Assembly (NCBI RefSeq): GCF_000152885.1
Contig: NZ_CH672404.1
Coordinates: forward strand, 329,651 to 362,747
Source of the DNA: Idiomarina baltica OS145
Lineage (GTDB): Bacteria > Pseudomonadota > Gammaproteobacteria > Enterobacterales > Alteromonadaceae
Length of the DNA: 33,097 nt
Direction of reading: 5' to 3'
Shown here piece by piece: positions 1 through 11,243 of the stretch; position 1 is the stretch's first letter, and every line of letters starts with the position of its first letter. The notes under the pieces are model-generated. The model worked only from the letters and a program-made list of their open reading frames with translations, did no database searches and was not told the origin of the DNA. Made by a program: the position numbers and the translations under genes.

Positions 1-23
1 TTCGATCCCTGGTGCCCCAGCCA
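1..23 (+). tRNA. tRNA-Gln, 3' end only (cut by window edge)
   Basis: The first 23 bases are a T-loop/T-stem end, the 3' acceptor strand TGCCCCA, discriminator G and encoded CCA. They are identical to the same part of the complete tRNA-Gln 105 bases downstream (106-128). This is therefore very probably the end of a tandem tRNA-Gln copy whose 5' part lies outside the window. The anticodon is not visible, so the identity is inferred from the match. Confidence 0.8.
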
Positions 24-53
24 ACGCGTTGCTTGAGTTCGTCCATATGTTGT

Positions 54-128
54 TGGGGCATAGCCAAGCGGTAAGGCAGCGGGTTTTGATCCCGCGATTC
101 CCAGGTTCGATCCCTGGTGCCCCAGCCA
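54..128 (+). tRNA. tRNA-Gln (anticodon TTG)
   Basis: A full cloverleaf can be folded. The acceptor TGGGGCA (54-60) pairs with TGCCCCA before discriminator G125 and the encoded CCA (126-128). The anticodon stem GCGGG/CCCGC encloses loop TTTTGAT, which places anticodon TTG at 86-88 (reads CAA, Gln). It is the second tRNA-Gln of an array. The next tRNA starts 12 bases downstream, so they are probably processed from one transcript. In E. coli a glutamine/leucine tRNA cluster also lies beside ubiF. Confidence 0.95.
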
Positions 129-140
129 ACATGACCACTT

Positions 141-227
141 GCGGTGGTGGCGGAATTGGTAGACGCGCTAGCTTCAGGTGCTAGTGTCCGCAAGGACGTG
201 AGGGTTCAAGTCCCTCCCTCCGCACCA
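141..227 (+). tRNA. tRNA-Leu (anticodon CAG)
   Basis: This is a class II tRNA with a long variable arm. The acceptor GCGGTGG (141-147) pairs with CCTCCGC (217-223), followed by A224 and encoded CCA. The anticodon stem CTAGC/GCTAG holds loop TTCAGGT, with anticodon CAG at 175-177 (reads CUG). The T-arm is GAGGG/CCCTC. As read, acceptor pair 5-68 is a T-T mismatch (145 with 219). The sequence is otherwise close to the CUG-reading leucine tRNA of enterobacteria. It is the last gene of the array, before a terminator. Confidence 0.95.
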
Positions 228-249
228 AGTTGTTAGGACACTCGGCATT

Positions 250-280
250 AAAAAACCACCTTTACGGTGGCTTTTTTGTT
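250..280. terminator. Bidirectional intrinsic terminator between tRNA array and ubiF
   Basis: Stem CCACC (256-260) / GGTGG (266-270) with a 5-base loop is flanked by six A on the left and a T-rich run (272-280) on the right. Read on + it ends the tRNA transcript. Read on - the A run becomes a T run and can end ubiF, so one hairpin appears to serve both convergent units. Confidence 0.8.
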
Positions 281-306
281 TCTGGCTCCTGATATGTTCT
301 GTAGTA

Positions 307-1398
307 CTAGCTCATTCCCATCGCTTGTTTAATAATTGCCTGCTTGATAACGCCCCTTTTCGCCAACTTCAAACTCGCTGCAACCATGCGCTGTTTCAAA
401 GGATTGGCATCTTCAAAGTGCCAATGAATCATATCCATTGCCCGCATCATTTTGGCATTAGCTTTGCGACGCTGACGTTCATAACGCTGAGCATCACCCT
501 GCTGTTCAATAAAACAGCGAATATCGGCAAAGCCCAAATTGACTCCCTGCCCCGCCAACGGGTGAATACTGTGAGCTGCATCCCCCATGAGTACTACAGG
601 TCCAACGCAATAACGTAATGCATGTTTTCGCTGTAATGGAAATTGCCCCGATGCATAGGTATCAAAGGCACCAATGAACGGCGCAAATAGTTGCTTCAGA
701 TCGGTAGTGTGGTGCGTATTGCTGGGTCGGTAATTGATTAGACAGGCTTCATTACAACCCAGTGGGAGTAATGCAAACGGACCGCCTGGCTTGAATATTT
801 CCCAGGTTGCAGAGGGTATAGGCTGATCGGTTATCACATTGACCAACTCACACGTTTGTCCGTAGTCCCAGCCGCGATATCCAATACCAGCGACCCGCGC
901 AACTTGCGAATGAGCGCCATCACAACCAAGTAAGCGATTAAACTGGACTGACGCGCCACCCGCAAGGACCGCCTTGTGGTTAGCTAAGTCTATTTCAGTG
1001 ATGGCATCGTTAGCCCGTATTTGCGCAGTTTCACAATGCTTTAAACAGCGCCACAACGCGCGCTGCAGTGCATTGTTTTCAACCATCACGCCCAATTGAT
1101 CGCGATTCACCTCTTTTGCATCAAAGTCGGCGCGAGTGCCGTTGATCGACGCAACCGACAGTGTCGTGTAAGGCAGTACTCTATCTTTATCAATGCAATC
1201 CGCAACACCGAGCTGAGAAAGCCAATGCCAATGATGGTCATTGACTGACGAAATGCGTATATCCCAACGTTCCGCTTTTTTCGGCGCTTCAGTGTTATCT
1301 ACAAGTAGCACGCGGTAACCCTGCTGAGCCAACGCTAAACCTGCCGCCGCCCCCACCATTCCAGCACCGTTGATTAGGTAATCTACCGAGATTGTCAC
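307..1398 (-). CDS. ubiF: UbiF-type FAD-dependent ubiquinone biosynthesis hydroxylase
   Basis: This is a UbiH/UbiF/VisC-family flavoprotein monooxygenase. UbiF hydroxylates the methylated demethoxy-benzoquinol ring in the aerobic ubiquinone pathway, on the cytoplasmic membrane side. Visible motifs are the N-terminal dinucleotide fold GAGMVG (residues about 11-16), the DG motif CDGAHS (about 158-163), and the FAD ribityl-binding motif GDAAHSIHPLAGQG (about 270-283). A GTG start at 1398 is chosen because AGGAG lies 8 bases upstream. An in-frame ATG at 1422 would add eight residues but has no clear ribosome binding site. With the GTG start the protein is 363 residues, and the Rossmann motif sits at the usual distance from the N-terminus. 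The UbiF assignment over UbiH or VisC rests on its position next to a glutamine tRNA array and divergent from miaB, as in E. coli. Confidence 0.82.
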   Translation of the reverse strand: MTISVDYLINGAGMVGAAAGLALAQQGYRVLLVDNTEAPKKAERWDIRISSVNDHHWHWLSQLGVADCIDKDRVLPYTTLSVASINGTRADFDAKEVNRDQLGVMVENNALQRALWRCLKHCETAQIRANDAITEIDLANHKAVLAGGASVQFNRLLGCDGAHSQVARVAGIGYRGWDYGQTCELVNVITDQPIPSATWEIFKPGGPFALLPLGCNEACLINYRPSNTHHTTDLKQLFAPFIGAFDTYASGQFPLQRKHALRYCVGPVVLMGDAAHSIHPLAGQGVNLGFADIRCFIEQQGDAQRYERQRRKANAKMMRAMDMIHWHFEDANPLKQRMVAASLKLAKRGVIKQAIIKQAMGMS

Positions 1399-1513
1399 CG
1401 CTGTAACTCCTGTCGCCACCATTGATTGTTTCGATTGCCGCTATTTTTAACATAAAAGCGCGCTGTTTTCCGTTACTATATGCATTATTGGATTATCAAC
1501 TTGCGCTAGCTCA

Positions 1514-2383
1514 ATGCATTCAAACGCCGTATCAACCCGAAATGTCGTCATCGCGTCTTGCTTTATTCTCTCAGCAGAAGCGAGTTTTGCTGGTGTGAGT
1601 GCATTAGTGAAGCACTTAAGCGACGATCAATCATTTGCGCAACTGGTGTTTTTTCGTAACGTCATGGCCTTTATTGTGTTGCTACCCTGGCTTTTACGTA
1701 AAGGTCCAAGTGCGTTACGAACTGAGAAACTAGGGTTGCACCTGTTGCGAGGTACCGCTGGTGTTGCCGCTATGTACCTGTTCTTTTTCGCTATAGCGAC
1801 TATTCCACTCGCTCAAGCAACACTGGTATTGTTGTTGTCACCCTTTTTAATCCCAATTATTGGTCGGGTTTGGTTAAAAGAATATGTCGCACGACAAACC
1901 TGGTTAGCTATTTTATTAGGCTTTGTCGGTGTGTTCATTTTCTTGAGCCCCTGGCAAGCGAGTATATCGCCCATCGTCGGAGTTGCATTTATCGCGGCGG
2001 TGTTTGCTGCATTCACTAAAACCGTGATTAGAAAAATGTCGGTCACAGAATCGACCAGTAAGATTGTCTTTTATTTTTCTACCTATGCCACCATTGCCAG
2101 CGCTATCCCCTTAATTTGGTTATGGCAGCCGATGCCTTACGAAGACTGGCTAGGCGTTATTGCCATGGGCTCGCTTGCGGTCTATGGGCAACTCGCAATG
2201 ACCAAAGCGTTTTCTATCGCTCCGCCTGCAAAAGTGGGTGTCTTCACGTATACTTCTGTGATGTTTGCCGCTTTGCTCGGCTATCTGTTCTTCGACGAGG
2301 TGGTCGCTTGGCATATGTTTTGGGGCGCTATCATCATTATTATTGCGGGCTACTTCGCAATACGCACCCGCCGTAAAAGTTAA
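1514..2383 (+). CDS. EamA/DMT-family permease
   Basis: A 289-residue polytopic inner-membrane protein with about ten hydrophobic segments, arranged as two halves (roughly residues 12-140 and 150-282). This is the pattern of the drug/metabolite transporter superfamily (EamA, RhaT-like). It carries typical motifs such as FFRNVMAF near the second helix, LVLLLSPFLIPIIG closing the first half, and a basic C-terminus. Members export amino acids, nucleotides or other metabolites; the substrate cannot be told from sequence. No strong ribosome binding site precedes the ATG. It lies between ubiF and miaB, where E. coli has no gene, and diverges from ubiF, so the 115-base gap between them probably holds two promoters. 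Confidence 0.85.
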   Translation: MHSNAVSTRNVVIASCFILSAEASFAGVSALVKHLSDDQSFAQLVFFRNVMAFIVLLPWLLRKGPSALRTEKLGLHLLRGTAGVAAMYLFFFAIATIPLAQATLVLLLSPFLIPIIGRVWLKEYVARQTWLAILLGFVGVFIFLSPWQASISPIVGVAFIAAVFAAFTKTVIRKMSVTESTSKIVFYFSTYATIASAIPLIWLWQPMPYEDWLGVIAMGSLAVYGQLAMTKAFSIAPPAKVGVFTYTSVMFAALLGYLFFDEVVAWHMFWGAIIIIIAGYFAIRTRRKS

Positions 2384-2393
2384 CGCGGTATGG

Positions 2394-2423
2394 TTGGCTT
2401 TTACCCAATATAACAGGTAAAAT
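2394..2423 (+). promoter_or_regulatory. Candidate sigma70 promoter for miaB
   Basis: TTGGCT (2394-2399), an 18-base spacer and TAAAAT (2418-2423) match the -35 and -10 consensus at 4/6 and 5/6. It lies in the short gap between the permease stop and the miaB ATG, about 40 bases upstream of the expected leader. It is a pattern match only. Confidence 0.35.
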
Positions 2424-2471
2424 ATGCGCCCGATTTGAAGTTTCCAAATTCCAGCAATTGATTGAGTCACC

Positions 2472-3902
2472 ATGAGCAAAAAGTTATACGTAAAAACCTG
2501 GGGTTGTCAGATGAACGAGTACGATTCGACCAAGATGGCCGATCTACTCAACTCGACACACGGCTATGAACTGACCGAAGAAGCCGAACAGGCTGACCTT
2601 ATCCTGCTAAACACGTGCTCGATCCGTGAAAAAGCTCAAGAGAAGGTGTTCCATCAGCTCGGACGCTGGAAGCATTTAAAACAAGCCAACCCCGACTTGT
2701 TAATTGGTGTGGGCGGTTGTGTCGCATCGCAAGAAGGTGACGCGATTCGCGCCCGTGCACCGTTCGTTGATATTGTGTTTGGTCCACAAACCTTGCACCG
2801 CTTACCTGAAATGGTGAAGCAGGTCGGTTCAGACCACCAACCCATGATCGACATCTCATTCCCAGAAATCGAGAAATTTGACCGCCTACCCGATCCAAAA
2901 GCCGAGGGCGCGAGTGCCTTTGTCTCTATCATGGAAGGTTGCTCAAAATATTGCTCGTTCTGCGTCGTGCCTTATACGCGTGGTGAAGAAGTCAGCCGCC
3001 CTGTCGATGACGTGATCTATGAAATCGCACAGCTGGCGGAGCAAGGCGTGCGTGAGGTCAACCTACTCGGTCAAAATGTTAATGCGTATCGTGGCGAGCA
3101 TTTTGATGGTTCTGTATGCCGCTTCGCCGAGTTATTGCATCTTGTTGCTGCCATTGATGGTATTGATCGTATTCGTTACACCACCTCGCATCCGGTCGAA
3201 TTTACGGACGATATTATCGAGGCTTACACAACGATTCCTGAGCTGGTCAGTCATTTACACTTACCGGTACAGAGTGGTTCGGATCGCGTGTTAACGATGA
3301 TGAAACGCGGACATACCGCGTTAGAGTACAAATCAAAAATTCGCGCCTTAAAGAAAGCGCGTCCTGATATTGCGATGTCATCGGACTTTATTATCGGTTT
3401 CCCCGGTGAAACCGATGCAGATTTCCAAGCGACGATGGATCTTATTCAAGCCATCGACTTTGATATGAGCTTCAGTTTTATCTACAGTGCGCGTCCTGGT
3501 ACACCTGCTGCCGATATACCTGACGACGTCACTGAAGCGACCAAGAAACAGCGTTTACAGTTGCTTCAACAACGACTTAACCAGCAATCAATGGCACATG
3601 CACGCCGGATGTTGGATACTGAACAACGTATCTTAGTGACTGGGCCATCGAAAAAGAATCCAATGGAGTTAACCGGTCGTACCGAAAATAACCGGGTTGT
3701 AAATTTCGTTGGGCAACCCCATATGATTGGTAAGTTTGTCGATGTCAAAATCACCGAAGTATTACCTAACTCACTGAGAGGTGAGTTAATTCGTGAAGAA
3801 GCCGATATGGGCCTTCGGATTGACACCGCGCCAGAAACGATTCTGCAACGCAACAAGGCGGAAGAACCCGATCCATTAGGTGTTGCTCGAGTCGTACCTT
3901 AG
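2472..3902 (+). CDS. miaB: tRNA-2-methylthio-N6-dimethylallyladenosine synthase MiaB
   Basis: A radical-SAM methylthiotransferase that converts i6A37 to ms2i6A37 in tRNAs reading UNN codons. At 476 residues it is the family length (E. coli 474). The N-terminal UPF0004 domain has the three auxiliary-cluster cysteines C12 ([10 protein letters not shown]), C49 ([10 protein letters not shown]) and C83 (VGGCVAS). The radical SAM motif CxxxCxxC is C157, C161, C164 (GCSKYCSFC). The C-terminal part from about residue 380 is a TRAM RNA-binding domain. It heads the conserved run miaB-ybeZ-ybeY-corC-lnt. The stop is 23 bases before the ybeZ start. Confidence 0.97.
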   Translation: MSKKLYVKTWGCQMNEYDSTKMADLLNSTHGYELTEEAEQADLILLNTCSIREKAQEKVFHQLGRWKHLKQANPDLLIGVGGCVASQEGDAIRARAPFVDIVFGPQTLHRLPEMVKQVGSDHQPMIDISFPEIEKFDRLPDPKAEGASAFVSIMEGCSKYCSFCVVPYTRGEEVSRPVDDVIYEIAQLAEQGVREVNLLGQNVNAYRGEHFDGSVCRFAELLHLVAAIDGIDRIRYTTSHPVEFTDDIIEAYTTIPELVSHLHLPVQSGSDRVLTMMKRGHTALEYKSKIRALKKARPDIAMSSDFIIGFPGETDADFQATMDLIQAIDFDMSFSFIYSARPGTPAADIPDDVTEATKKQRLQLLQQRLNQQSMAHARRMLDTEQRILVTGPSKKNPMELTGRTENNRVVNFVGQPHMIGKFVDVKITEVLPNSLRGELIREEADMGLRIDTAPETILQRNKAEEPDPLGVARVVP

Positions 3903-3925
3903 TACTAGCAAAGAAGAGGATTCGA

Positions 3926-4933
3926 TTGAATCAACGTACCGAAACTATTGAATTTGAACTAGAGCCGACGGATTTACGTCGGCTCTCTAATCTCTGTGGT
4001 CCATTTGACGAGAACCTCAAACACATCGAGCGCCGCTTGGGTGTGGAAATTACCCATCGCGGTCATCACTTTCGTTTAATTGGACACGCGCACACCGTTG
4101 CTGCAGTGCAGAATATTCTGCGCGACCTCTATGTCGAGACTGCCACCGTCAAAGGTCAAGAGGGTCATGTCGAACCGCAGCAGGTTCATTTGGCTATTCA
4201 GCAAGCCAAAGTACTTGAGCAAGACGACACAGATCCGGCGGCGGAGAAAATGACGCATATCAAGACCAAACGAGGTCTTATCAAGCCACGCAATCATAAC
4301 CAAGCGGGCTATGTGCGTTCGATTCTCGCGCACGACGTCAATTTTGGTATTGGACCGGCAGGTACAGGTAAAACCTATCTGGCTGTTGCCTGTGCCGTTG
4401 ACGCGCTCGAACGCCAGGAGATCCGTCGTATTTTGCTGACACGTCCAGCGGTAGAAGCCGGCGAAAAACTGGGCTTTTTACCAGGAGACTTAGCTCAAAA
4501 GGTCGATCCTTATTTACGTCCTTTATACGATGCTTTGTTCGAAATGCTTGGCTTTGAGAAAGTCGAAAAGCTGATTGAACGTAATGTGATTGAGGTCGCA
4601 CCGTTAGCATACATGCGCGGGCGCACGCTCAACGATGCCTTTATTATCTTAGATGAAAGCCAAAACACCACGATGGAACAGATGAAGATGTTCCTCACCC
4701 GTATTGGTTTTAATTCCAAGGCAGTAATCACTGGCGACATTACTCAAATCGACCTACCGCGAGGGCAACGGTCTGGTTTGCGCCACGCGATTGAAGTCCT
4801 TAGTAAAGTACCGGATATTAGTTTTACCTTCTTCCAAGCCGGCGATGTTGTGCGTCACCCGGTGGTGCAACGCATTGTGCAAGCTTACGAGGAGTTTGAT
4901 ACAGGACAGGAGCGCCGTGAAGGTTCAAGCTGA
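3926..4933 (+). CDS. ybeZ: PhoH-like P-loop ATPase YbeZ
   Basis: A PhoH-family NTPase of 335 residues that partners the endoribonuclease YbeY in rRNA maturation in gammaproteobacteria. It has an N-terminal KH-like segment (about 1-75), Walker A GPAGTGKT at 143-150 and Walker B FIILDES with D243/E244. The start is TTG: AAGAGGA (3914-3920) is placed 5 bases upstream and no ATG or GTG has a comparable site. The last 17 bases overlap the ybeY reading frame, which indicates translational coupling and matched production of the two partners. Confidence 0.95.
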   Translation: MNQRTETIEFELEPTDLRRLSNLCGPFDENLKHIERRLGVEITHRGHHFRLIGHAHTVAAVQNILRDLYVETATVKGQEGHVEPQQVHLAIQQAKVLEQDDTDPAAEKMTHIKTKRGLIKPRNHNQAGYVRSILAHDVNFGIGPAGTGKTYLAVACAVDALERQEIRRILLTRPAVEAGEKLGFLPGDLAQKVDPYLRPLYDALFEMLGFEKVEKLIERNVIEVAPLAYMRGRTLNDAFIILDESQNTTMEQMKMFLTRIGFNSKAVITGDITQIDLPRGQRSGLRHAIEVLSKVPDISFTFFQAGDVVRHPVVQRIVQAYEEFDTGQERREGSS

Positions 4934-5387
4934 TTATCAAGTCGCCTGCGAGACAGCGAGTGAACTCCCTCAACAAGCGGATATTGAGCTTTGGGTAGAG
5001 ACTGCGTTAGCACTCGCTGGCTATGACAATACTGAAGCCGAATTAACGGTTCGTGTCGTTGATCCAGCTGAGGGACGCAGTCTGAATCATGAATTTCGTA
5101 GTAAGGACTATGCGACCAATGTCTTGTCTTTCCCGTTTGAAGCGCCTATCGAAATGCCAATTCCCCTACTCGGTGACTTGGTAATCTGCGCACAGGTGGT
5201 AGAGCGTGAGGCGGATGAGCAGCAGAAACCGCTCATGCATCACTGGACGCATATGGTGATACACGGTACTCTGCACCTTTTAGGGTACGATCACATAGAA
5301 GATGCCGAAGCCGAGCACATGGAACGCATCGAGAAAGATGCACTGGCACGGCTCGATATTCCTGATCCTTACCAAATTAATCATTAA
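4917..5387 (+). CDS. ybeY: Endoribonuclease YbeY (16S rRNA 3' maturation)
   Basis: A single-strand endoribonuclease/metalloprotein involved in 16S rRNA 3'-end processing and 70S quality control. The UPF0054 signature is present: H116, H120 and H126 in [11 protein letters not shown] form the H3xH5xH metal site. The start is taken as GTG at 4917, with AGGAG at 4908-4912 and a short spacer. This gives 156 residues, close to E. coli's 155. A longer in-frame reading from 4791 would lie inside ybeZ without any family similarity. It overlaps ybeZ by 17 bases and is followed by corC after 18 bases. Confidence 0.95.
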   Translation: MKVQADYQVACETASELPQQADIELWVETALALAGYDNTEAELTVRVVDPAEGRSLNHEFRSKDYATNVLSFPFEAPIEMPIPLLGDLVICAQVVEREADEQQKPLMHHWTHMVIHGTLHLLGYDHIEDAEAEHMERIEKDALARLDIPDPYQINH

Positions 5388-5405
5388 CACGGAGCAACAC
5401 TCTGA

Positions 5406-6290
5406 ATGAGCGACGACAATCCCCACTCAGCCAGCGGCTCTTCGCAAAAATCTTGGGCAGCCAAACTGTTACAGGTATTCGCTGGAGAGCCGAAAAGCCG
5501 AGAAGAACTTGTCGATTTAATTCAGGACGCTGAAGAGCGGGACCTGATCGATAACGATACGAAGGAAATGATCGAAGGTGTACTCGATGTCGCTGAACTT
5601 AAAGTGCGTGACATTATGATTCCTCGTTCGCAAATGGTGACCATTGATATTCACCAAAGCGTTGAGGAGTTCCTGCCTATCGTGATCGAATCACAACACA
5701 GCCGCTACCCCGTCGTCACCGACAACAAAGACCATGTCGAAGGGATTCTTCTAGCGAAAGATTTACTCAGTTACGGCTTTAATTTCACTGAAGACAGCTT
5801 CTCGTTATCCGAAGTCATGCGTCCAGCAGTCATTGTGCCAGAGAGCAAACGGGTTGATGTGTTGCTTAAAGAGTTTAGGTCTAACCGCTATCATATGGCG
5901 ATCGTCGTCGACGAGTATGGTGGTGTATCGGGCTTGGTCACCATCGAGGATATCTTAGAAGAGATCGTGGGCGAGATAGAGGATGAAACCGATCACAATG
6001 ATGACGATAAAGCCGATATTAAACGCTTAAGTGCATCTCGATACTCTGTTAAAGCACTCACTACCATTGAAGACTTTAATGACCATTTTAACAGCCAATT
6101 CGCTGACGATGAAATCGATACAGTGGGTGGTCTAGTGGCGCACGGCTTCGGTCACCTGCCACAACCCGGAGAGCAAATCACGCTATCTGGGTTCACATTT
6201 AAGGTCACCAGTGCGGACAAGCGTCGAATTCAACAATTACAGGTGACACCACCGACATCGGATACATATACCGAGGAATCGCAGGGGTGA
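5406..6290 (+). CDS. corC: CorC/YbeX CBS-domain protein
   Basis: A cytoplasmic protein of 294 residues with paired CBS domains (about 65-190; conserved entry VRDIMIPRSQMV at 67-78 and a second VMRP motif near 143) and a C-terminal CorC_HlyC transporter-associated domain (about 205-285). The family was linked to Mg2+/Co2+ efflux. YbeX has more recently been tied to ribosome metabolism, which fits its position between ybeY and lnt. CBS pairs bind adenosyl ligands. The start ATG has GGAG 10 bases upstream. The stop overlaps the lnt GTG by four bases (GTGA), so corC and lnt are coupled. Confidence 0.93.
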   Translation: MSDDNPHSASGSSQKSWAAKLLQVFAGEPKSREELVDLIQDAEERDLIDNDTKEMIEGVLDVAELKVRDIMIPRSQMVTIDIHQSVEEFLPIVIESQHSRYPVVTDNKDHVEGILLAKDLLSYGFNFTEDSFSLSEVMRPAVIVPESKRVDVLLKEFRSNRYHMAIVVDEYGGVSGLVTIEDILEEIVGEIEDETDHNDDDKADIKRLSASRYSVKALTTIEDFNDHFNSQFADDEIDTVGGLVAHGFGHLPQPGEQITLSGFTFKVTSADKRRIQQLQVTPPTSDTYTEESQG

Positions 6291-7867
6291 TCCACAAGCG
6301 GCTTGAAGCACTCAATCAGGTGGGTTGGTTGCGTCACATCGTACTGGTTTTACTGGGTACATCACTGACGTTTGCTTATTCACCTTACACGCTTACGTAC
6401 TTGCCGCTGTTAGTACTGCCCTGCGTGGTGCTTCTTATAAAACCGCTCAAGCCTAAACAGGCGTTTAGAGCTGGCTTTTTCTTTGGTCTTGGTTGGTTAG
6501 GCGCCGGCTTAAGTTGGATTTTAGTCAGCATTGATACCTATGGTGGTATGCCGCTGATAGCAGATATCGCGGTACTCGGTTTGTTAATCGCTTATCTTGC
6601 GCTCTTCCCTGCGCTGGCTTTTTACAGCTGGCGTAAATTAAGTCTCAAAGTGCCTTACGCGTATTTTAGCTTGGTGTTGTTTTGGTTCTTATCCGAGTGG
6701 CTAAGAGGTTGGTTATTTACCGGCTTTCCGTGGTTACAGCTCGGGTATACGCAAACGGACGCTTGGCTGGGCGGTTTAGCATCGACTATCGGTCAGCGAG
6801 GCATTACTGCCGTACTGTGGTTTATAGCATTGTCTATCGCAGCGGCAGTCGTGGGGTCGTTACGGTGCCGAATTTACGCAGCACTGATGCTACTGGTATT
6901 TTTTACCGCAAGTTATATACTGCCTAAATTGCAACCGTTGCACCGTACTGACACCAAAACATCTGTGTTATTGGTACAAGGCAATATTTCACAAACGCTT
7001 AAATGGCAGGCTGATCAGCAGTGGCCTAATATATTGCGTTATTTAGATCTTACCCGTCCGAACTACCAACACGATATTATCGTATGGCCAGAGTCCGCCA
7101 TCACAGCACTTGAACCCTACGCAGATGACGTACTGAGCACCATTGATCAATCGGCGGCAATGAACGGCGCTGCATTAATATCCGGTATTATTGATTATCA
7201 AAGTACCCGTGATCAGTTCTACAACACGATGATTGTGTTGGGCGATGAATCGGGTATTGATGGATTTGATACGCCTTATCAGTATGGCAGCAGCAACCGT
7301 TACCAAAAGCACCACCTATTACCGATTGGCGAGTTTGTCCCTTTTGAGAATCTGTTGCGCCCTATCGCTCCGTTATTTAATTTGCCGATGTCATCGTTTC
7401 AACGCGGTGAATATATTCAACCTAACTTATTAGCCAACGGTCACCGCTTGGCAGCTGCCATCTGCTATGAAATTGTCTTTGCCGATCAGGTACGTGCGAA
7501 CGTAAGCGCCGATACTGACTACCTAATTACTGTCAGCAACGATACTTGGTTTGGTGACTCTCATGGTCCTTGGCAACATATGCAAATCGCACGCATGCGT
7601 GCAATGGAACTCGGTCGACCGTTAATCCGCTCGACCAATAACGGCGTGAGTGCGATGACTGATGAACAAGGTCGCATCATCGCTATCGCGCCCCAATTTA
7701 AAGCGACAACGGTTTCTGCAGAACTTCCCGTGGTACGCGGCACAACGTTATTTCAGCAATGGGGAAACTGGCCTGCTGACCTGCTTGCTGTATTGTCATT
7801 ACTACCTTTAATCAGGCTATTTAATCGCACTGACCGTGGTCAGTCGCAGGAAAAATCAGTACAATAA
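6287..7867 (+). CDS. lnt: Apolipoprotein N-acyltransferase Lnt
   Basis: An inner-membrane enzyme that N-acylates the lipid-modified cysteine of lipoproteins, the last step before Lol sorting. It has about eight hydrophobic segments: six or seven in the first 215 residues and one near the C-terminus. Between them is a periplasmic nitrilase-fold domain. The catalytic triad is Glu269 (VWPESA), Lys341 (YQKHHLLPIGEF) and Cys393 (AICYE), parallel to E267/K335/C387 of E. coli. Length is 526 residues (E. coli 512). The start is GTG, with GAGGA about 9 bases upstream inside the end of corC. Products of this window that should be substrates include LptE, RlpA and NlpI. Confidence 0.96.
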   Translation: MIHKRLEALNQVGWLRHIVLVLLGTSLTFAYSPYTLTYLPLLVLPCVVLLIKPLKPKQAFRAGFFFGLGWLGAGLSWILVSIDTYGGMPLIADIAVLGLLIAYLALFPALAFYSWRKLSLKVPYAYFSLVLFWFLSEWLRGWLFTGFPWLQLGYTQTDAWLGGLASTIGQRGITAVLWFIALSIAAAVVGSLRCRIYAALMLLVFFTASYILPKLQPLHRTDTKTSVLLVQGNISQTLKWQADQQWPNILRYLDLTRPNYQHDIIVWPESAITALEPYADDVLSTIDQSAAMNGAALISGIIDYQSTRDQFYNTMIVLGDESGIDGFDTPYQYGSSNRYQKHHLLPIGEFVPFENLLRPIAPLFNLPMSSFQRGEYIQPNLLANGHRLAAAICYEIVFADQVRANVSADTDYLITVSNDTWFGDSHGPWQHMQIARMRAMELGRPLIRSTNNGVSAMTDEQGRIIAIAPQFKATTVSAELPVVRGTTLFQQWGNWPADLLAVLSLLPLIRLFNRTDRGQSQEKSVQ

Positions 7868-7899
7868 TCGTGTTAATTGGGTAAATAGGAAAAGTAGTC

Positions 7900-8097
7900 A
7901 TGGAAAACATTCTCGATGCCATTCTCTTTGCAGTTCTGGTTGCCTCTGGTGGACTCGGCCTCACCAGCTTAGCCATGTTCTTTTTAGCAACGCCAACAGA
8001 TGACACTGAAGTTCGCCAACGCCAACGTTTTGAATTTACATTCTTTGGTGTGGCTGGCTTAGTCATCATGTTTGTAATGTGGTACGCCATTAGCTAA
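7900..8097 (+). CDS. Small two-helix membrane protein, unrecognised
   Basis: A 65-residue protein I do not recognise. Residues about 4-31 are hydrophobic (glycine-rich middle, ASGGLGL). A short polar, charged stretch TDDTEVRQRQR (about 33-43) follows, then a second hydrophobic segment (about 47-64) ending in the stop. This predicts a helical hairpin in the inner membrane. AGGA sits about 12 bases before the ATG. It lies 32 bases after lnt and about 60 before leuS. E. coli has the zinc-ribbon gene ybeL here instead. The coding evidence is a clean ATG-to-stop frame with a coherent membrane profile and its place in a co-directional run. The function is unknown. Confidence 0.7.
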   Translation: MENILDAILFAVLVASGGLGLTSLAMFFLATPTDDTEVRQRQRFEFTFFGVAGLVIMFVMWYAIS

Positions 8098-8102
8098 TTC
8101 GA

Positions 8103-8119
8103 AGGCGGCTTTGCCGCCT
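8103..8119 (+). other. Strong hairpin between small membrane gene and leuS
   Basis: AGGCGGC (8103-8109) and GCCGCCT (8113-8119) form a perfect 7-bp GC-rich stem with a TTT loop, six bases after the small gene's stop. No T run follows, so it is not a typical intrinsic terminator. It may protect the upstream mRNA 3' end, pause polymerase, or be a processing site between lnt and leuS expression. Confidence 0.55.
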
Positions 8120-8132
8120 GACTATGCAGTAA

Positions 8133-10736
<2,604 letters not shown>

Positions 10737-10737
10737 T

Positions 10738-11241
10738 ATGGCGTACCTACGACCAGTAACCGCTGTGTTATTAAGCCTGCTTTTTTTAGGCGGGCTTAAT
10801 AGCTGTAGCTTCCAACTAAGAGATAGCTATCAGCTTCCTGCTAATCTTCAGGCCGTTCGACTCGATAGTATTGACTCATTAGAACTCGAGGCGAGCTTGA
10901 CGCAACGGTTACTTACTGCAGGTATTCAGGTAGTAGATGGGGGCACAAGCAACTCCACCACTATCGTGCGTATACTTTCCGATCAGCTTGAACGCCGTAC
11001 ACTCTCGTTATTTGAAAGTGGACAAGTCGCGGAATATGAACTGATATACCAAATCAATTATCAGGTCATCCGCGATGGCGAAACCGAGTATAACGGCCAA
11101 GTCGAAGTTGCTCGCGACTACCAAGATGATCCGAACTTTGCTCTCGCCAAAACGCGAGAGCGTGAACTCTTGGTATCAGAAATGCGAGATGAAGCGACTC
11201 GCCGTTTAGTGCGTCAACTGATCTCAGAGTTCTCGGACTAA
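10738..11241 (+). CDS. lptE: LPS-assembly lipoprotein LptE
   Basis: The outer-membrane lipoprotein that plugs the LptD barrel and helps deliver lipopolysaccharide to the cell surface. The first 22 residues are a lipoprotein signal, with a hydrophobic core and lipobox LNSC, so the lipidated cysteine is Cys23. The family hallmark CSFQLRDSYQLP follows directly. Length is 167 residues (E. coli 193). It sits between leuS and holA, the invariant gammaproteobacterial position. The ATG is one base after the leuS stop and holA starts two bases after its own stop. It depends on Lnt and the Lol system. Confidence 0.93.
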   Translation: MAYLRPVTAVLLSLLFLGGLNSCSFQLRDSYQLPANLQAVRLDSIDSLELEASLTQRLLTAGIQVVDGGTSNSTTIVRILSDQLERRTLSLFESGQVAEYELIYQINYQVIRDGETEYNGQVEVARDYQDDPNFALAKTRERELLVSEMRDEATRRLVRQLISEFSD

Positions 11242-11243
11242 CC

